Shown: positions 16,923 to 26,366, numbered from the stretch's first letter. The stretch: DNA of 64,000 nt from Lachnospiraceae bacterium (GCA_016290615.1 JAEEUS010000007.1:1-64000), one strand, 5' to 3'. Translations and numbers: made by a program. The notes: generated by a model not told the origin, from the letters alone.

Positions 16923-17153
16923 ATGAACGAATACAGATATATCACAGGAAGAATAATACTGGCGTTATTTGTTATCATTGCTTCTTTTATGCCGTTTTTT
17001 GTTATCGCTGACATGATCAGAAAGTTTACGGACGGTAACAGGGAGCCTATGTACTATGTAGAGCAGATAGCTCTCATCATCATCTTTTTGGCAATAAGGA
17101 AACTGCTGAGGTTCTGCGAAGATATTCTTATAAATTATTCACATATGAAATAA
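16923..17153 (+). CDS. Small two-helix membrane protein
   Basis: 76 aa from ATG 16923 (RBS AGAGG at about 16911). Membrane helices are at about 9-31 and 48-62, joined by a short polar loop, with a charged tail (RKLLRFCEDILINYSHMK). Not recognised. It lies between the feoA remnant and a TetR promoter. Confidence 0.5.
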   Translation: MNEYRYITGRIILALFVIIASFMPFFVIADMIRKFTDGNREPMYYVEQIALIIIFLAIRKLLRFCEDILINYSHMK

Positions 17154-17168
17154 AAAGAATAAAAGTTA

Positions 17169-17222
17169 TTGACAAAATGTAATAAGAATACTAAGATAAC
17201 GGTGTTACGTAACATCGTTATC
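17169..17222 (+). promoter_or_regulatory. TetR promoter with a 28-base palindromic operator
   Basis: TTGACA (17169-17174), 17-base spacer, TAAGAT (17192-17197). The palindrome 17195-17222 has arms GATAACGGTGTTAC and GTAACATCGTTATC (13 of 14 pairs exact) and covers the -10 and start site. Strong evidence of autorepression by the TetR encoded next. Confidence 0.88.
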
Positions 17223-17242
17223 TTTTGTTTATGGGGAAAATA

Positions 17243-17866
17243 ATGAAGCAGGATGTCGAATACAAGAAAAAAGAATTGCTCTTAAACGCAGCTAAGAAGG
17301 AATTCCTTGAAAAGGGATATAACAAGGCATCGCTTAGAAACATATGCGCACAGGCAGGAGTAACTACGGGAGCTTTGTATTTCTTCTTTGAAAATAAGGC
17401 AGAGCTCTTTGCAGCCATTGTAGACAGACCGGTTAATGGACTTAAGGAACTGATTACCGAGCATTTCAAAGAAGACAGTGAATACATGGCAAAGCTCGAA
17501 TCGGTAGAAAACATGGAAATGGACCACAGCGATCTAAGTGACATGCTGATCGAATATATTTACAGATATTATGACAGTTTTATGCTGCTTCTTAGCTCGG
17601 CAGAAAACACGGCATATGAAAACTGTGTTGATGAATTTGTTGATATGATACAGCGTTCAACACCGCTTATGCTGTCTTCGCTTGAGGGTTATACATATGA
17701 TGAATACTATTCACATTGGATGTCGCATATTACTGTAGATGCGATGATACACGTGATAAAGCATGAGCCTGATAAAGAGATCGCAAAGAAAAGGATGAGA
17801 TTGATCATGAATTATCTGATCCAGGGATGGGTCGAACTGGTAATGGTAAAACAGGATCAGGATTAA
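17243..17866 (+). CDS. TetR-family regulator of an ABC system
   Basis: 207 aa from ATG 17243, placed 6 bases after GGGG; an ATG at 17231 is the alternative. The N-terminal HTH is SLRNICAQAGVTTGALYFFF, followed by N-K-A-E-L-F. The helical ligand domain is acidic. It lies downstream of a near-perfect operator and 92 bases upstream of an ABC ATPase/permease pair whose leader carries a related operator, so it probably controls both. Confidence 0.9.
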   Translation: MKQDVEYKKKELLLNAAKKEFLEKGYNKASLRNICAQAGVTTGALYFFFENKAELFAAIVDRPVNGLKELITEHFKEDSEYMAKLESVENMEMDHSDLSDMLIEYIYRYYDSFMLLLSSAENTAYENCVDEFVDMIQRSTPLMLSSLEGYTYDEYYSHWMSHITVDAMIHVIKHEPDKEIAKKRMRLIMNYLIQGWVELVMVKQDQD

Positions 17867-17870
17867 CATA

Positions 17871-17899
17871 TACCGTTTTCGATAATATCGGGAACGGTA
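17871..17899. repeat. Long inverted repeat after the TetR gene
   Basis: TACCGTTTTCGATA (17871-17884) and TATCGGGAACGGTA (17886-17899) pair over 14 positions with two G:T wobbles and a single central base. As RNA it needs a larger loop. It is flanked by A runs rather than T on the + strand, so operator or mRNA end structure are both possible. Confidence 0.45.
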
Positions 17900-17913
17900 A
17901 AAAAATAACAAAT

Positions 17914-17930
17914 ACATAACATTGTTATGT
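17914..17930. promoter_or_regulatory. Second TetR-type operator, upstream of the ABC ATPase
   Basis: ACATAAC-ATT-GTTATGT is a 7-bp inverted repeat. It shares TAACAT-x-GTTAT with the TetR operator at 17195-17222, suggesting one repressor acts at both. Confidence 0.65.
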
Positions 17931-17958
17931 AAAATTTTTAAACGTTGGGAGATCAGAT

Positions 17959-18660
17959 ATGTATCTTGAGATTAAGAATGTAAAGAAGAGCTACGGTCAG
18001 GGCGGCAGCTATGTACAGGTTTTAAAAGGCGTGAATACGGGAGTTGAAAAAGGACAGATGTGTGTCATACAGGGTACATCCGGATCCGGAAAATCTACTC
18101 TTTTAAACTGTATCGGAGGTCTGGATATCATGGACAGCGGTTCGATAAAGGTTGAGGAAACTGAAGTTTTTGGAATGAAGTCAGATGCCCTTTCAGATTA
18201 CAGACGGGATAACCTTGGCTTTATCTTTCAGTTTTACAATCTTGTGCCCAATCTTACGGTAAAAGAAAACATAGAGGTATGCAAATATCTGGCAAAAGAT
18301 CCGCTTGATATGGATGAACTTTTGGATGTTTTGGGACTTACAGAGCATCAGAACAAATTTCCGGCGCAGCTTTCGGGAGGACAGCAGCAAAGATGCGCGA
18401 TAGCAAGAGCGCTGATAAAGAATCCGAAACTCTTGCTGTGTGATGAGCCAACAGGTGCTCTGGATTCCAATACTTCCAGGGATATACTCATCCTTCTTGA
18501 GCAGATAAATGAGCGTTACGGCACGACCATGCTGATAGTAACACATAATAATTCAATAAAGAACATGGTCCACAAGGTCATATTTTTAAAGGATGGCCTT
18601 GTAAGGACAGAATACATGAATGAAAAAAGAATACCAGCGGCTGATCTGGAGGATCTGTAA
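17959..18660 (+). CDS. MacB/LolD-like ABC transporter ATPase
   Basis: 233 aa. Walker A GTSGSGKST, Q-loop FQFYNLVPNLTV, signature LSGGQQQR, Walker B LLLCDEPTGALD, switch His in IVTHNN. This class powers FtsX-like permeases that move substrates from the outer membrane leaflet by mechanotransmission. RBS GGGAGA. Stop and the permease start overlap (TAATG). Confidence 0.94.
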   Translation: MYLEIKNVKKSYGQGGSYVQVLKGVNTGVEKGQMCVIQGTSGSGKSTLLNCIGGLDIMDSGSIKVEETEVFGMKSDALSDYRRDNLGFIFQFYNLVPNLTVKENIEVCKYLAKDPLDMDELLDVLGLTEHQNKFPAQLSGGQQQRCAIARALIKNPKLLLCDEPTGALDSNTSRDILILLEQINERYGTTMLIVTHNNSIKNMVHKVIFLKDGLVRTEYMNEKRIPAADLEDL

Positions 18661-21600
18661 TGAAAAAGGTACTAATAAAAAGATTTCCAAGAGAGATCAG
18701 AGCAAACCTGTTTAGATACCTGTCACTGTTTTTCATGATCGCCCTATGCATGTATATAGTGATAGCCTTGGTCGATGCAGCCGAGATCGTTATCAGGGGA
18801 ACAGATCTAAATCAGAAAAACAGTAATCTGGAAGACGGGCAGGTAACGCTGTTTACGCCTCTTTTGGATGATCAGATAGAAGAGATAGAAAAAGCCGGTG
18901 TTACGATCGAACCTCATATAAGCTATGACATAAACATGGAGGACGGATCTGTACTCAGGATATTTAAAAACAGACAAAAGGTAGATCTTATAGTCCTTGA
19001 TAAGTACGGAGTGAACAATAAAAATGAAAGCTATGGAACTGATCCTCACCTTGCACAGTCTTCAAACGAGATAGTACTGGAGAAAAGATACGCTGAAGAA
19101 CATGATTTATCTGTGGGAGATCACATCCGTATAGGAAAGGAAGACTATCTGATAACAGGCATTGGCAGTACTGTTGATTACGATGCTCCCTACAAAAAGC
19201 TTTCCGATACAGCTGTGGACAGCAAGACATTCGGTGTGGCTTTTGTGACAAGTGATGAATATGACAGGATCAAGAACTTAAATGATGTAGGAACTGAGGA
19301 ACTCACCTATGCATTTGTTTTAAATGATGTCATGACCGGTGATGATCTAAAACAGATGATCAAGGATTTTGAATTCGATTATAAATGCGTCAAGGATGAG
19401 TATTATCAGGAGATGCTTAGTGATACTTACGGTAAAAGGGATGAGATCACGGACGGGATAAACGATCTTGTAGACGGTGTGGATGAGCTTTATGACGGCG
19501 CAGATGAGTTAAAGGACGGAACGAAAGAATTTAAAGACGGCATACAAGAGCTCTATGACGGCAGCAGTGAACTATGCGATGGAACAAAAGAGTTAAAAGA
19601 CGGTGCAGGTGATCTGAAAGACGGTGCAGCAGAACTAAAAGACGGTTCGAGGGAGCTTAATGACGGCTCAAACGATATGAAGGACGGAGCGCATGCACTC
19701 TGGAACGGACTTGCCGAACTTAAGGGAGGAGCAAATGAACTGGATGATGCTCTTCACGAGCTTGAAAAAAACAACGGTGCAATAACAGGAGGAGCACAGG
19801 AGATATTTGACGGATTTTTGAGCATGGCTCAGGACAGCATCAATGCTCAGATAACTGTCATGGGTGCGCCGGCTGTAAGTCTGACAAAAGAAAACTACAA
19901 AGAAGTGCTAGATAGTGTTTCAGCTATGATCAGTTCAGTGGGCGGTGATACTTCTGAGATAGCAAAGCTAAAAGTGAGTCTAGACGGGATAGCTCAGTAT
20001 GTTGACGGGACCAAAGCCTACACTGATGCTCTCGGAGAGATCTCAAGCGGAGCATCCAAACTCAATGCGGGAGCGATGGAAGCAGTAAACGGAGCCTATG
20101 CACTTGAAACGGGGGCAGGAAAGCTTAACGAAGGAACGACAGAATTATCAGATGGAATTGATGAATTATATGATGGAAGCGATGAACTTTATGACGGAAC
20201 AGATGAGCTTAATGATGGTGCAAAAGAGCTTAATGACGGTGTAAAGGAAGCGTATGATGCCAGTGTAGATATTGATGATGGTGCACAGGAATTATTTGAC
20301 GGAGTAAAGGAATTAAAAGACGGAGTAGAAGATCTTAAGAAGCAGTCAGATGATATGATGGATGAGATTTTTTCCGAATCACCTGACAACATCATGGAAT
20401 TCATGCTTAAAGAGGATAACCTGAGGATCGGGGGAGCAGCAGGAGATATAGAGATCAACAAGACCATAGGAATGGTTGCGGGAATAATAGTTATCGTTCT
20501 TTTTACATATGTTCTGTCTGTGTTTGTAATACATCAGATACAGAATGAGAGCAGCGTCATAGGAACACTTTATGCTCTCGGTGTGAAAAAGAAGGATCTT
20601 ATGGCTCATTATATAACGATACCGACAGTTTTATCTTTTCTGGGAGGAATGACAGGAGCTTTGATAGGACTGAGCGGATTGGGAAGCAGCTGGCAGATGT
20701 CTGATTCATATGAATACTATTCTCTTCCCTGGTTTGAAAGAGTTATACCGCCGTATCTTTTGATCTATGCGGCTGTTATGCCGCCCCTCGTATCTATGAT
20801 CGTTAACTATCTTGTCATAAACAAGAGTCTGTCAAGAACAGCTCTTTCGCTTATCAAAAACGAGCAGAAGGTAAATAAGAGCAAAGATATAAGACTTGGT
20901 GATATGCCGTTTATGCGCAAGTTCAAGATCAGACAGATGCTAAGAGAAAGAAGAACGGCTTTTACCATAGTTGCAGGCATGCTGATAGCACTCTTGATCT
21001 TCATGATGGGCATGGACTGCTATGTTCTGTGTGAGAGTGTCGGAAGGCTTTCAAGCAAAGATACAAGATACGAATACATGTATACATACAAGTATCCGAC
21101 AAAAGAGGTGATAGACGGCGGGGAGGCATGCTTTGTCAAGACTCTAAAGAAGGAATTATACGGATATACTCTCGATGTTACCGTAATGGGAATAGATGAT
21201 GATAATCCTTATATAGATGTCAAACCTGTAAAGGGCAAGAACAAGATCGTCGCATCGGATGCGGCAGCGGCAAGATACGGTCTAAAGACCGGTGACAGAC
21301 TGGTGCTCTGTGATAATGCCAATGATATAGACTACGCATTTACTGTAGCTGAAATTGTACCGTATTCCGTAGGGATCACAGTCTTTATGGATATAGACAG
21401 CATGAGAGAGCTGTTTGGAGAAGATGACGATTACTACAATGTGGTAATGGCTGATCATGAGCTTGATATAGAATCAGGCAGATTGTATTCGACAACGACA
21501 AAAACCGATATCGACAGATCATCAGGCGTATTTTCAGATCTTATGAGACCCATGGTAACTATGCTTCTTTCAATATCTGTTGTCATTTTCTGCATAGTAA

Positions 21601-21947
21601 TGTATCTTATGACCTCGGTCATGATCGACAGAGCAGGGTTTGGAATATCGCTTCTTAAGATCTTTGGATTTAATCCGGGGGAAGTAAAAAAGCTTTACCT
21701 TGACGGGAACAGGTTAGTTGTGATCATCGGAGCGATCATAAGCATTCCCATCGCAAAGATAGCCATGGATACAATATTTCCGATATTTATCGCAAATGTG
21801 GCATGTTCAATACATCTTGAATACCGCTGGTATCATTATGTGATGCTCTTTGCAGGAATAATAATCTGCTACGATCTTATCAGTATGATCCTTACTAGAA
21901 AGCTTGGAAAGATCAGTCCTGCGGAAGTTTTAAAAAACAGAGAATAA
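18660..21947 (+). CDS. FtsX-like ABC permease with long extracellular heptad repeats
   Basis: 1095 aa. A membrane helix lies at about 18-42, a large extracellular region follows, then a first FtsX core (about 600-730), a membrane segment near 765-790, a second ectodomain and a second FtsX core (about 960-1090). The first ectodomain has two blocks of 7-residue repeats of the type ELKDGAA/ELYDGSD (about residues 262-370 and 460-575), predicted to form an alpha-helical coiled stalk like those of YhgE/Pip proteins. It pairs with the upstream ATPase. Likely exports or extracts peptides, lipids or antimicrobials; substrate unknown. Confidence 0.9.
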   Translation: MKKVLIKRFPREIRANLFRYLSLFFMIALCMYIVIALVDAAEIVIRGTDLNQKNSNLEDGQVTLFTPLLDDQIEEIEKAGVTIEPHISYDINMEDGSVLRIFKNRQKVDLIVLDKYGVNNKNESYGTDPHLAQSSNEIVLEKRYAEEHDLSVGDHIRIGKEDYLITGIGSTVDYDAPYKKLSDTAVDSKTFGVAFVTSDEYDRIKNLNDVGTEELTYAFVLNDVMTGDDLKQMIKDFEFDYKCVKDEYYQEMLSDTYGKRDEITDGINDLVDGVDELYDGADELKDGTKEFKDGIQELYDGSSELCDGTKELKDGAGDLKDGAAELKDGSRELNDGSNDMKDGAHALWNGLAELKGGANELDDALHELEKNNGAITGGAQEIFDGFLSMAQDSINAQITVMGAPAVSLTKENYKEVLDSVSAMISSVGGDTSEIAKLKVSLDGIAQYVDGTKAYTDALGEISSGASKLNAGAMEAVNGAYALETGAGKLNEGTTELSDGIDELYDGSDELYDGTDELNDGAKELNDGVKEAYDASVDIDDGAQELFDGVKELKDGVEDLKKQSDDMMDEIFSESPDNIMEFMLKEDNLRIGGAAGDIEINKTIGMVAGIIVIVLFTYVLSVFVIHQIQNESSVIGTLYALGVKKKDLMAHYITIPTVLSFLGGMTGALIGLSGLGSSWQMSDSYEYYSLPWFERVIPPYLLIYAAVMPPLVSMIVNYLVINKSLSRTALSLIKNEQKVNKSKDIRLGDMPFMRKFKIRQMLRERRTAFTIVAGMLIALLIFMMGMDCYVLCESVGRLSSKDTRYEYMYTYKYPTKEVIDGGEACFVKTLKKELYGYTLDVTVMGIDDDNPYIDVKPVKGKNKIVASDAAAARYGLKTGDRLVLCDNANDIDYAFTVAEIVPYSVGITVFMDIDSMRELFGEDDDYYNVVMADHELDIESGRLYSTTTKTDIDRSSGVFSDLMRPMVTMLLSISVVIFCIVMYLMTSVMIDRAGFGISLLKIFGFNPGEVKKLYLDGNRLVVIIGAIISIPIAKIAMDTIFPIFIANVACSIHLEYRWYHYVMLFAGIIICYDLISMILTRKLGKISPAEVLKNRE
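19442..20345 (+). repeat. Degenerate 21-base tandem repeats inside the permease gene
   Basis: Two arrays (about 19442-19760 and 20050-20345) of 21-base units, each encoding a heptad with GAC-GG(A/T/C) for Asp-Gly. Roughly 14 units per block are recognisable at the protein level. Unit drift at DNA level is high, so the array is old rather than recently expanded. Confidence 0.75.
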
Positions 21948-21951
21948 ACTG

Positions 21952-22003
21952 TTGACAATGTTTAGAGAACAGTGTACACTATCGAAAGTGAACACTGTTC
22001 TCT
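21952..22003 (+). promoter_or_regulatory. TetR promoter with 12-bp exact inverted repeat
   Basis: TTGACA (21952-21957), 17-base spacer, TACACT (21975-21980). AGAGAACAGTGT (21964-21975) and ACACTGTTCTCT (21992-22003) are exact reverse complements. AGTGTACACT over the -10 is itself a palindrome, so two operators may exist. Confidence 0.88.
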
Positions 22004-22026
22004 TGTATTATGATGGAGTCTTTTAA

Positions 22027-22644
22027 ATGCCAAGAAACAAAACCGACAGTCATGAAAAGATAATGAAAGCAGCTATGGAGGAATTCCTTGAATACGGTTT
22101 CATGGATGCTTCAATGAGAAGGATAGCAGGCAAGGTCGACATGACTGTATCTGCTCTTTATAAGCATTTTCCGTCGAAAGAGGATATGTTTTCAGCACTC
22201 GTCGAGCCGGTTTGCATGGAATTTAGAAAGCTTTATGAAATAAATGAAACAGAACAATTTGAAAAGATGGCAGATATCGAGCTTGATAAACTGTGGGATG
22301 ACGGCAAGGACTCTCAGATAACCATCGGATTTATCTACGACCATATTGACGAGTTCAAACTGATCGTATGCAGATCTAAGGGGACAAGGTATGAAAGCTT
22401 TGTTCACGATATAGCTGTTATGGAAGAAAACACGACTATCAGGTATACTGAGCTTCTTGAAAAGAAGGGACTAAAGCACAAGCCGATAGATCCAAAAGAG
22501 CTGCACCTGCTCGTTACCGTAAATGTGGATGCTGTCTTTCAGACAGTTGAACATGATTTTACACGCGAACAGGCCATGCATTACGCCAAGACTCTTGATG
22601 AATTCTTTACGGTAGGTTGGAAAAAGTATTTTGGACTGTTCTGA
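22027..22644 (+). CDS. TetR-family transcriptional regulator
   Basis: 205 aa. HTH SMRRIAGKVDMTVSALYKHF followed by P-S-K-E-D-M-F. It starts 24 bases after its inverted-repeat operator, so autoregulation is likely. It has its own promoter and is followed by a terminator, so it is monocistronic; its other targets are not evident. It may control the FtsX-like system upstream or the ABC pair downstream. Confidence 0.88.
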   Translation: MPRNKTDSHEKIMKAAMEEFLEYGFMDASMRRIAGKVDMTVSALYKHFPSKEDMFSALVEPVCMEFRKLYEINETEQFEKMADIELDKLWDDGKDSQITIGFIYDHIDEFKLIVCRSKGTRYESFVHDIAVMEENTTIRYTELLEKKGLKHKPIDPKELHLLVTVNVDAVFQTVEHDFTREQAMHYAKTLDEFFTVGWKKYFGLF

Positions 22645-22655
22645 ATATAAAAACT

Positions 22656-22684
22656 GTAACCTCTGAAAAGAGGTTTACTTTTAC
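22656..22684 (+). terminator. Terminator after the TetR gene
   Basis: AACCTCT-GAAA-AGAGGTT (22658-22675) is a perfect 7-bp stem with a GNRA-like loop, extendable outward, followed by TACTTTTAC. Confidence 0.7.
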
Positions 22685-22691
22685 GACAAGA

Positions 22692-22707
22692 GTTAGACAA
22701 AACTAAT
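22692..22707. promoter_or_regulatory. Metal-box, site D, upstream of the ABC pair
   Basis: GTTAGACAAAACTAAT keeps the GTTAG-N6-CTAAy pattern of sites A-C. TTAGAC within it could serve as -35 for a TATATA at 22716-22721 (17-base spacer), so the operator would overlap the promoter. It lies 36 bases before ATG 22744. Confidence 0.7.
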
Positions 22708-22743
22708 CAATATTATATATATCTAATCTAAGGGAGGTCGTAT

Positions 22744-24522
22744 ATGGATAATACGAAACAAAAGTCTATTCTGCATTATATCTTCAAATATGCAGGAGCT
22801 TATAAAGGTAGATACTTTATAAGCATAGCATTTGCCTTATTGGGCGTATGCTTTTCAATGATACCGTTCATGCTCATGGGTAAACTGGTATCAAATCTGG
22901 TTGGCGGAAATAAAGATTTTTCATATTACCGCAGTCTTGCGATAGCGATGGCTGTTATGTGGGTTTTCAGGATAATCTGTCATACCGTCTCAACGGATAT
23001 TTCGCATATGGCAACGTTCAAGGTGCTGGCAAATGTTAGAAAAGCACTCTGTGATAAGTTATCAAGAATGCCGCTTGGAACAGTTCTTGATACTCCGTCG
23101 GGAGCCATGAAGAACATCATCGTTGAAAGAGTTGATTCAATGGAAACAACTCTGGCGCACATGGTTCCGGAATTCACTTCAAACTTGACAGCACCGATAG
23201 TGATGTTCATCTATATCTGGATAATAGACTGGAGAATGGCTCTTCTGTGTTTAGCTACGCTCCCTGTCGGTATCATATCTATCGCTTTTATGTTGAAAGA
23301 TCATGAGACTCCGTTTAGAAGAACACAGGAATCGACCAAGGCATTAAATGATACAGCGGTTGAATATATCGGTGGTATAGAAGTTATCAAAGCATTCGGG
23401 AAGGCAGAGAGTTCATATGAGCGATTTGTTCTCGCTGCCAAGGAAAATGCCAACAGCTTTATAGAATGGATGAAGGCTTGTATAGTTCCTCATTCAATCG
23501 GAATGACAGTCACACCCTCAATACTTCTAGCAGTCCTTCCGATAGGAGCTGTATTTACAATGAACGGTTCTCTTGAACTGTCTCAGTTCATCAGTATTCT
23601 TGTTCTTGCGTTTGGTCTGGTCACGCCTTTTATGACAGTTATGGGTTACAGCGATGATATATCAAAGGCAACTGCCATATTCGGAGAGATAGATGATGTA
23701 ATGGAGCAGAAGGAATTAAACAGACCCGCGATGGGACTGGTTCCTCCAACCACATATGACATAGAATTGAAAAACGTAAGATTCGGTTATAAGGATAAAG
23801 AAGTTCTGCATGGGATAGATCTGAAGATTCCCGCGGCAAGCATGACAGCGCTTGTAGGTCCGTCCGGAAGCGGAAAGTCAACAGTTGCAAGACTGATAGC
23901 ATCGCTCTGGGATACGGACGAGGGAACCATATCGATCGGAGGAGTGGATATCAAGGATCTGTCTCTTGAGTCTTATAACAGCATTGTTGCGTATGTATCT
24001 CAGGATAACTTCCTTTTTGATATAAGTGTACGTGAAAATATAAGGATGGGCAGAAGAGATGCAACAGATGCAGAAGTTGAACAGATAGCAAGAGACAGCG
24101 GCTGCTATGATTTTATTATGAGCCTTGAAAACGGATTTGACACAATAGTCGGAGGTTCGGGTGCACATCTAAGCGGTGGCGAGAGACAGAGAATCGCTAT
24201 TGCCAGGGCAATGATGAAGAATGCACCGATCGTAATACTTGATGAGGCAACAGCGTATACGGATCCTGAAAATGAAGCAGTCATTCAGAGTTCAGTTGCA
24301 AAGCTTGTTAAGGGAAAAACTCTGATTGTGATAGCACACAGACTCTCAACGATAATTGATGCCGACAACATAGTAGTGATAAAGGATGGAAATATAGAAG
24401 AGATGGGCACGCACGACAAGCTCCTTGCAAATAATGGTCTGTACAGCAGGATGTGGGAGGCTCATATCAGCGCAAGAGACACAGATCAGAACGAGGAAGA
24501 AGCAAAAGGAGGTGCAGCATAA
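22744..24522 (+). CDS. ABC transporter, fused membrane/ATPase half (YbtP/Irt-like), first subunit
   Basis: 592 aa. Six membrane segments (about 15-310) then an ATPase domain: Walker A GPSGSGKST, signature LSGGERQR, Walker B VILDEATAY with a TDPENE D-loop. The A-x-DPENE D-loop is typical of the YbtPQ/IrtAB branch, exporter-fold proteins that import ferric siderophores. A metal box upstream and a DtxR gene downstream support an iron role. An exporter function remains possible. RBS GGGAGG. Stop overlaps the next start (TAATG). Confidence 0.88.
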   Translation: MDNTKQKSILHYIFKYAGAYKGRYFISIAFALLGVCFSMIPFMLMGKLVSNLVGGNKDFSYYRSLAIAMAVMWVFRIICHTVSTDISHMATFKVLANVRKALCDKLSRMPLGTVLDTPSGAMKNIIVERVDSMETTLAHMVPEFTSNLTAPIVMFIYIWIIDWRMALLCLATLPVGIISIAFMLKDHETPFRRTQESTKALNDTAVEYIGGIEVIKAFGKAESSYERFVLAAKENANSFIEWMKACIVPHSIGMTVTPSILLAVLPIGAVFTMNGSLELSQFISILVLAFGLVTPFMTVMGYSDDISKATAIFGEIDDVMEQKELNRPAMGLVPPTTYDIELKNVRFGYKDKEVLHGIDLKIPAASMTALVGPSGSGKSTVARLIASLWDTDEGTISIGGVDIKDLSLESYNSIVAYVSQDNFLFDISVRENIRMGRRDATDAEVEQIARDSGCYDFIMSLENGFDTIVGGSGAHLSGGERQRIAIARAMMKNAPIVILDEATAYTDPENEAVIQSSVAKLVKGKTLIVIAHRLSTIIDADNIVVIKDGNIEEMGTHDKLLANNGLYSRMWEAHISARDTDQNEEEAKGGAA

Positions 24523-26258
24523 TGGTAGAAACATTAAAAAGGTTTTTTGCATTCTGCAGTGAAGAGAATAGAAAAAGATTTCACAAGACTCTTGTACTTG
24601 GAGTGTTTCTTGCTTTGTTTGAAGCCATGAAGTTTCCTGCTATGGGATATGTCTTAAAGGGATTTTTGGAAGATGGGATATCGGTATCTGTGATAGTTAC
24701 AGGATTTTTGATACTTGCTGTCTCTGTAACGGCTGCGTCTGTCATAAGAGGATATACAACGATGCTTCAGTGTCGCGGCGGTTATGATGAATGCGCTCAG
24801 AAGAGAATAGATATAGCTGAGCATTTAAGATTTCTTCCCATGGGATATTTTAATGACAACAGTTTGGGACAGATAACTTCCGTTACAACAAATACTATGG
24901 AAGGACTCGGTGATGTCGCAACAAGAGTTGTAATGGTAACGACACAGGGGATTTTAGATACAGCGATCATAACAATGCTCATACTCATATTCGATTACAG
25001 AATAGGACTCATAGCTTTGTGCGGTATCGCAGTATTTGCTCTTATTAATTTCGCTATGCGCAAATTCGGTGAGAACATGTCTCAAAAGAAGGTCGGGATA
25101 GACACGTCTCTTGTAGGCGGAGTTATCGAATATATTCAGGGTATCTCTGAAGTTAAGGCTTATAATCTTATGGGTCAGTCAAGAGAAAAGCTTAACAATA
25201 CCATAGATGAGGCATCAAAGATAAATACTGATATCGAGCTTGCCGTAAACTGCTTTGTTCCTTTCCAGAATATAGTGCTCAAGTTTACCGGAGTCATCAT
25301 TCTTTCTTCATCCGTATATTTTTATATTAATGGGAGTATGGATCTTTTAACGGCGATAATCATGTCAGTAATGTCATTCCATGTATTTACTGGACTTGAA
25401 CTGATGGGAAGCTTCAGTGCACTTTTAAGGATAGTTGATATCAGCGTAAAGAGAGCACAGGATATACTCGATCTTAAGCCCATGGATATATCAGGCGAGG
25501 AGATAATACCTGAGAGTCATAACATAGAAGTTAAAGGAATAGATTTTGCTTATGACAAGAGAAAGATAATAGATGACGTTACTCTTTCAATACCTGAAAG
25601 ATCGACAGTTGCTTTTGTAGGTCCTTCCGGCGGAGGAAAGACAACGCTTTGTCATCTTATAGCAAGATTCTGGGATGTCAATAAAGGAAGGGTAACTCTG
25701 GATAACAGGGATGTTAAATCTTATTCGATGAATTCGCTGATGTCAAATTACAGCTTTGTATTCCAGAATGTCTTCTTATTCCATGATACGATAGCCAACA
25801 ATATCCGTTTTGGCCGGCCAGAAGCATCCATGGATGAAGTTATTGCTGCCGCAAAGAAGGCCTGCTGTCATGACTTTATTATGGCACTGCCCGAAGGTTA
25901 TGATACTGTGATAGGCGAAAACGGTGCAAGTCTGTCAGGAGGAGAGAGACAGAGAATATCGATCGCAAGAGCGATTATGAAAGATGCCCCGATAATAATA
26001 CTCGATGAGGCTACAGCAAATGTAGATCCTGAAAACGAAAAGGATCTTATGGAAGCAATAGAGGCTCTTACAAAAGAAAAGACGATACTCATGATTGCAC
26101 ACAGATTAAAGACTGTAAGAAATGCAGATAAGATCTTTGTTGTCGATAAAGGAAAGATAGTCCAGGCTGGCAGTCACGAACAGCTCATGCACAAAGAAGG
26201 AATATACAAAAACTTCATTATGGCCAGAAAACAGGCTGTAAGCTGGAAACTCGCATAA
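24522..26258 (+). CDS. ABC transporter, fused membrane/ATPase half, second subunit
   Basis: 578 aa from ATG 24522 (RBS AAAGGAGGTG inside the preceding gene). Six membrane segments then the ATPase with Walker A GPSGGGKTT, signature LSGGERQR, Walker B IIILDEATANVDPENE. It forms a heterodimer with the preceding subunit. D-loop and pairing again point to the YbtPQ/Irt-like group. Upstream in-frame starts lie within the first subunit and are unlikely. Confidence 0.88.
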   Translation: MVETLKRFFAFCSEENRKRFHKTLVLGVFLALFEAMKFPAMGYVLKGFLEDGISVSVIVTGFLILAVSVTAASVIRGYTTMLQCRGGYDECAQKRIDIAEHLRFLPMGYFNDNSLGQITSVTTNTMEGLGDVATRVVMVTTQGILDTAIITMLILIFDYRIGLIALCGIAVFALINFAMRKFGENMSQKKVGIDTSLVGGVIEYIQGISEVKAYNLMGQSREKLNNTIDEASKINTDIELAVNCFVPFQNIVLKFTGVIILSSSVYFYINGSMDLLTAIIMSVMSFHVFTGLELMGSFSALLRIVDISVKRAQDILDLKPMDISGEEIIPESHNIEVKGIDFAYDKRKIIDDVTLSIPERSTVAFVGPSGGGKTTLCHLIARFWDVNKGRVTLDNRDVKSYSMNSLMSNYSFVFQNVFLFHDTIANNIRFGRPEASMDEVIAAAKKACCHDFIMALPEGYDTVIGENGASLSGGERQRISIARAIMKDAPIIILDEATANVDPENEKDLMEAIEALTKEKTILMIAHRLKTVRNADKIFVVDKGKIVQAGSHEQLMHKEGIYKNFIMARKQAVSWKLA

Positions 26259-26333
26259 ATGTACTTATACGGATTCGGAATGGACACTGTTTTTGTTAAT
26301 GCTACTGAAGGAAGCGTGACAGTGCTTTCATAA
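26259..26333 (+). CDS. Small open frame directly after the ABC stop
   Basis: 24 codons starting at ATG 26259, immediately after the stop of the ABC subunit (TAAATG) and ending TAA 26331. The peptide (MYLYGFGMDTVFVN...) has no recognised family and no RBS of its own beyond translational coupling. It may be a remnant of a longer gene or noise. Confidence 0.25.
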   Translation: MYLYGFGMDTVFVNATEGSVTVLS

Positions 26334-26338
26334 ATAGA

Positions 26339-26366
26339 TTGAAAAATTATCCGGATAATTTATAAT
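26339..26366 (+). promoter_or_regulatory. Promoter of the second dtxR-like gene with an 18-bp palindrome in the spacer
   Basis: TTGAAA (26339-26344), 16-base spacer, TATAAT (26361-26366). AAATTATCCGGATAATTT (26344-26361) is a perfect palindrome filling the spacer. Its sequence is unlike the GTTAG boxes, so the second DtxR-like protein may read a different operator. Confidence 0.75.
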
